Source: Verrucomicrobiota bacterium (GTDB lineage Bacteria > Verrucomicrobiota > Verrucomicrobiia > CAIQCK01). From it: a stretch of DNA of 64,000 bases. The DNA is taken from assembly GCA_016222825.1 (NCBI GenBank), contig JACRQF010000010.1, positions 496,001 through 560,000 on the forward strand, read 5' to 3'. Position numbers and translations under genes: made by a program. Shown here piece after piece: positions 63,442 through 64,000 of the stretch (its first letter is position 1; each line of letters starts with the position of its first letter). The notes beneath the pieces are model-generated. The model did no database searches and was not told the DNA's origin. It saw only the letters and a list, made by a program, of their open reading frames with translations.

Positions 63442-64000
63442 AACTGCTTCAACTCGTGGTCGTCCAGCGGGATCGCTTTTTCGGGCGACTTCTGTTTCGC
63501 CTCGCCGGCGGAAGCCGTCGGAACGGACAGGGGGGGAGTGGCCGGCGCAGCGTGCGTCTCGTGCTGGAGCTGCGAACGTTCTCCAGTCGCGGCTTCGCTG
63601 CCCTTGACCAGTTCCATCAACTCCACCACCAGCGTGTGTAACTCCTCCGCCTGCGCCGAGAGTTCCTCCGCCGCGCTGGCTGATTCTTCCGCGTTGGCGG
63701 CGTTTTGCTGGACCACCTTGTCCATTTCGCTTACGGCCACATTCACCTGCCCGATGCCCTGCGCCTGCTGGCGTGAACCCGCGGTGATCTCCGCCACCAA
63801 GGCCGCCACCTTGAGCGCGCCGTCCTGGATCTTGTTGAACGACTCCGCGAGCTGCGCCGTCGCCTGGACGCCGGTTTCGGCGTTCTTCTGGGCGTCTTCA
63901 ATCAAGCTGGCGGTGTTCCTGGCCGCGTCGGTGCTGCGCCGCGCGAGGTTGCGCACTTCCTCGGCCACCACGGCAAAGCCCCTGCCCGCGTCGCCGGCGC
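63438..64000 (-). CDS. Methyl-accepting chemotaxis protein, C-terminal part; 5' end outside window
   Basis: The frame is open to the window end. It encodes the descending part of the MCP signalling hairpin: DAGRGFAVVAEEVRNLARRSTDAARNTASLIEDA, then SRQQAQGIGQVNVAVSEMDKVVQQNAANAEESASAAEELSAQAEEL. The signalling tip lies just outside. The last 55 residues are a flexible tail with no clear pentapeptide tether for CheR. It is the first gene seen of the chemotaxis cluster. Confidence 0.93.
   Translation of the reverse strand, partial: AGDAGRGFAVVAEEVRNLARRSTDAARNTASLIEDAQKNAETGVQATAQLAESFNKIQDGALKVAALVAEITAGSRQQAQGIGQVNVAVSEMDKVVQQNAANAEESASAAEELSAQAEELHTLVVELMELVKGSEAATGERSQLQHETHAAPATPPLSVPTASAGEAKQKSPEKAIPLDDHELKQF

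Overview
The window looks like a chromosomal piece from a GC-rich Gram-negative bacterium of the PVC group, most likely Verrucomicrobiota (Pedosphaera/Limisphaera-like). This is an inference. It rests on a PEP-CTERM protein, a MoxR/DUF58/BatA/VWA operon with an alpha-toroid and a YdjY protein, a HzsA-like multihaem PD40 protein, a cyanobacterial/plant-type IspH, a Tat-signal sugar-isomerase-like protein and many short palindromic intergenic repeats. No rRNA, tRNA or CRISPR array was seen.

Layout. 0-8 kb: end of a 7TM-HD phosphodiesterase overlapping ybeY, a Tat-exported sugar-isomerase-like protein, a pseudopilin-like protein, recO, two methyltransferases, then an M28 peptidase and ispH on the minus strand. 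8-13 kb: a tandemly duplicated CsgG/TPR protein diverging from a tail-specific (S41) protease. 13.3-23.4 kb: a long plus-strand operon (alpha-toroid protein, YdjY, MoxR ATPase, DUF58, small membrane protein, two VWA membrane proteins). Its first gene is preceded by a duplicated 5' fragment and an inserted PEP-CTERM gene. 23.5-31 kb: a TetR repressor with a clear palindromic operator, an RND adaptor lipoprotein, and one continuous gene fusing the RND pump to its outer-membrane channel. A toxin-antitoxin pair then sits between two copies of the fusion gene's 3' end. 31-34.3 kb: a 21-bp tandem repeat array and three small secreted-protein genes that share one signal-peptide DNA segment but differ in their mature parts. 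34.3-49.2 kb: a DUF5060/GH-A glycosidase, a 2259-residue FecR-domain surface protein, an outer-membrane barrel protein, a DUF6901-like protein, a GT-C glycosyltransferase, a repeat-rich intergenic zone and an M28 lipoprotein. 49.5-54.1 kb: HzsA-like multihaem protein and an exported sugar-phosphate-isomerase-like protein. 54.4-64 kb: two large multi-receiver histidine kinases facing a chemotaxis cluster (MCP, cheR, cheD, cheY, cheX, cheB).

The most interesting theme is repeated structural plasticity at gene ends. In three places (13.3-15.1, 29.9-30.9 and 33.3-34.2 kb) the beginning or end of a gene is duplicated, with unrelated coding cargo between the copies. A dispersed palindromic repeat also lies in frame inside ybeY. 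The fused RND-OMF efflux gene, which keeps an internal signal sequence and lipobox, is the most unusual single gene.
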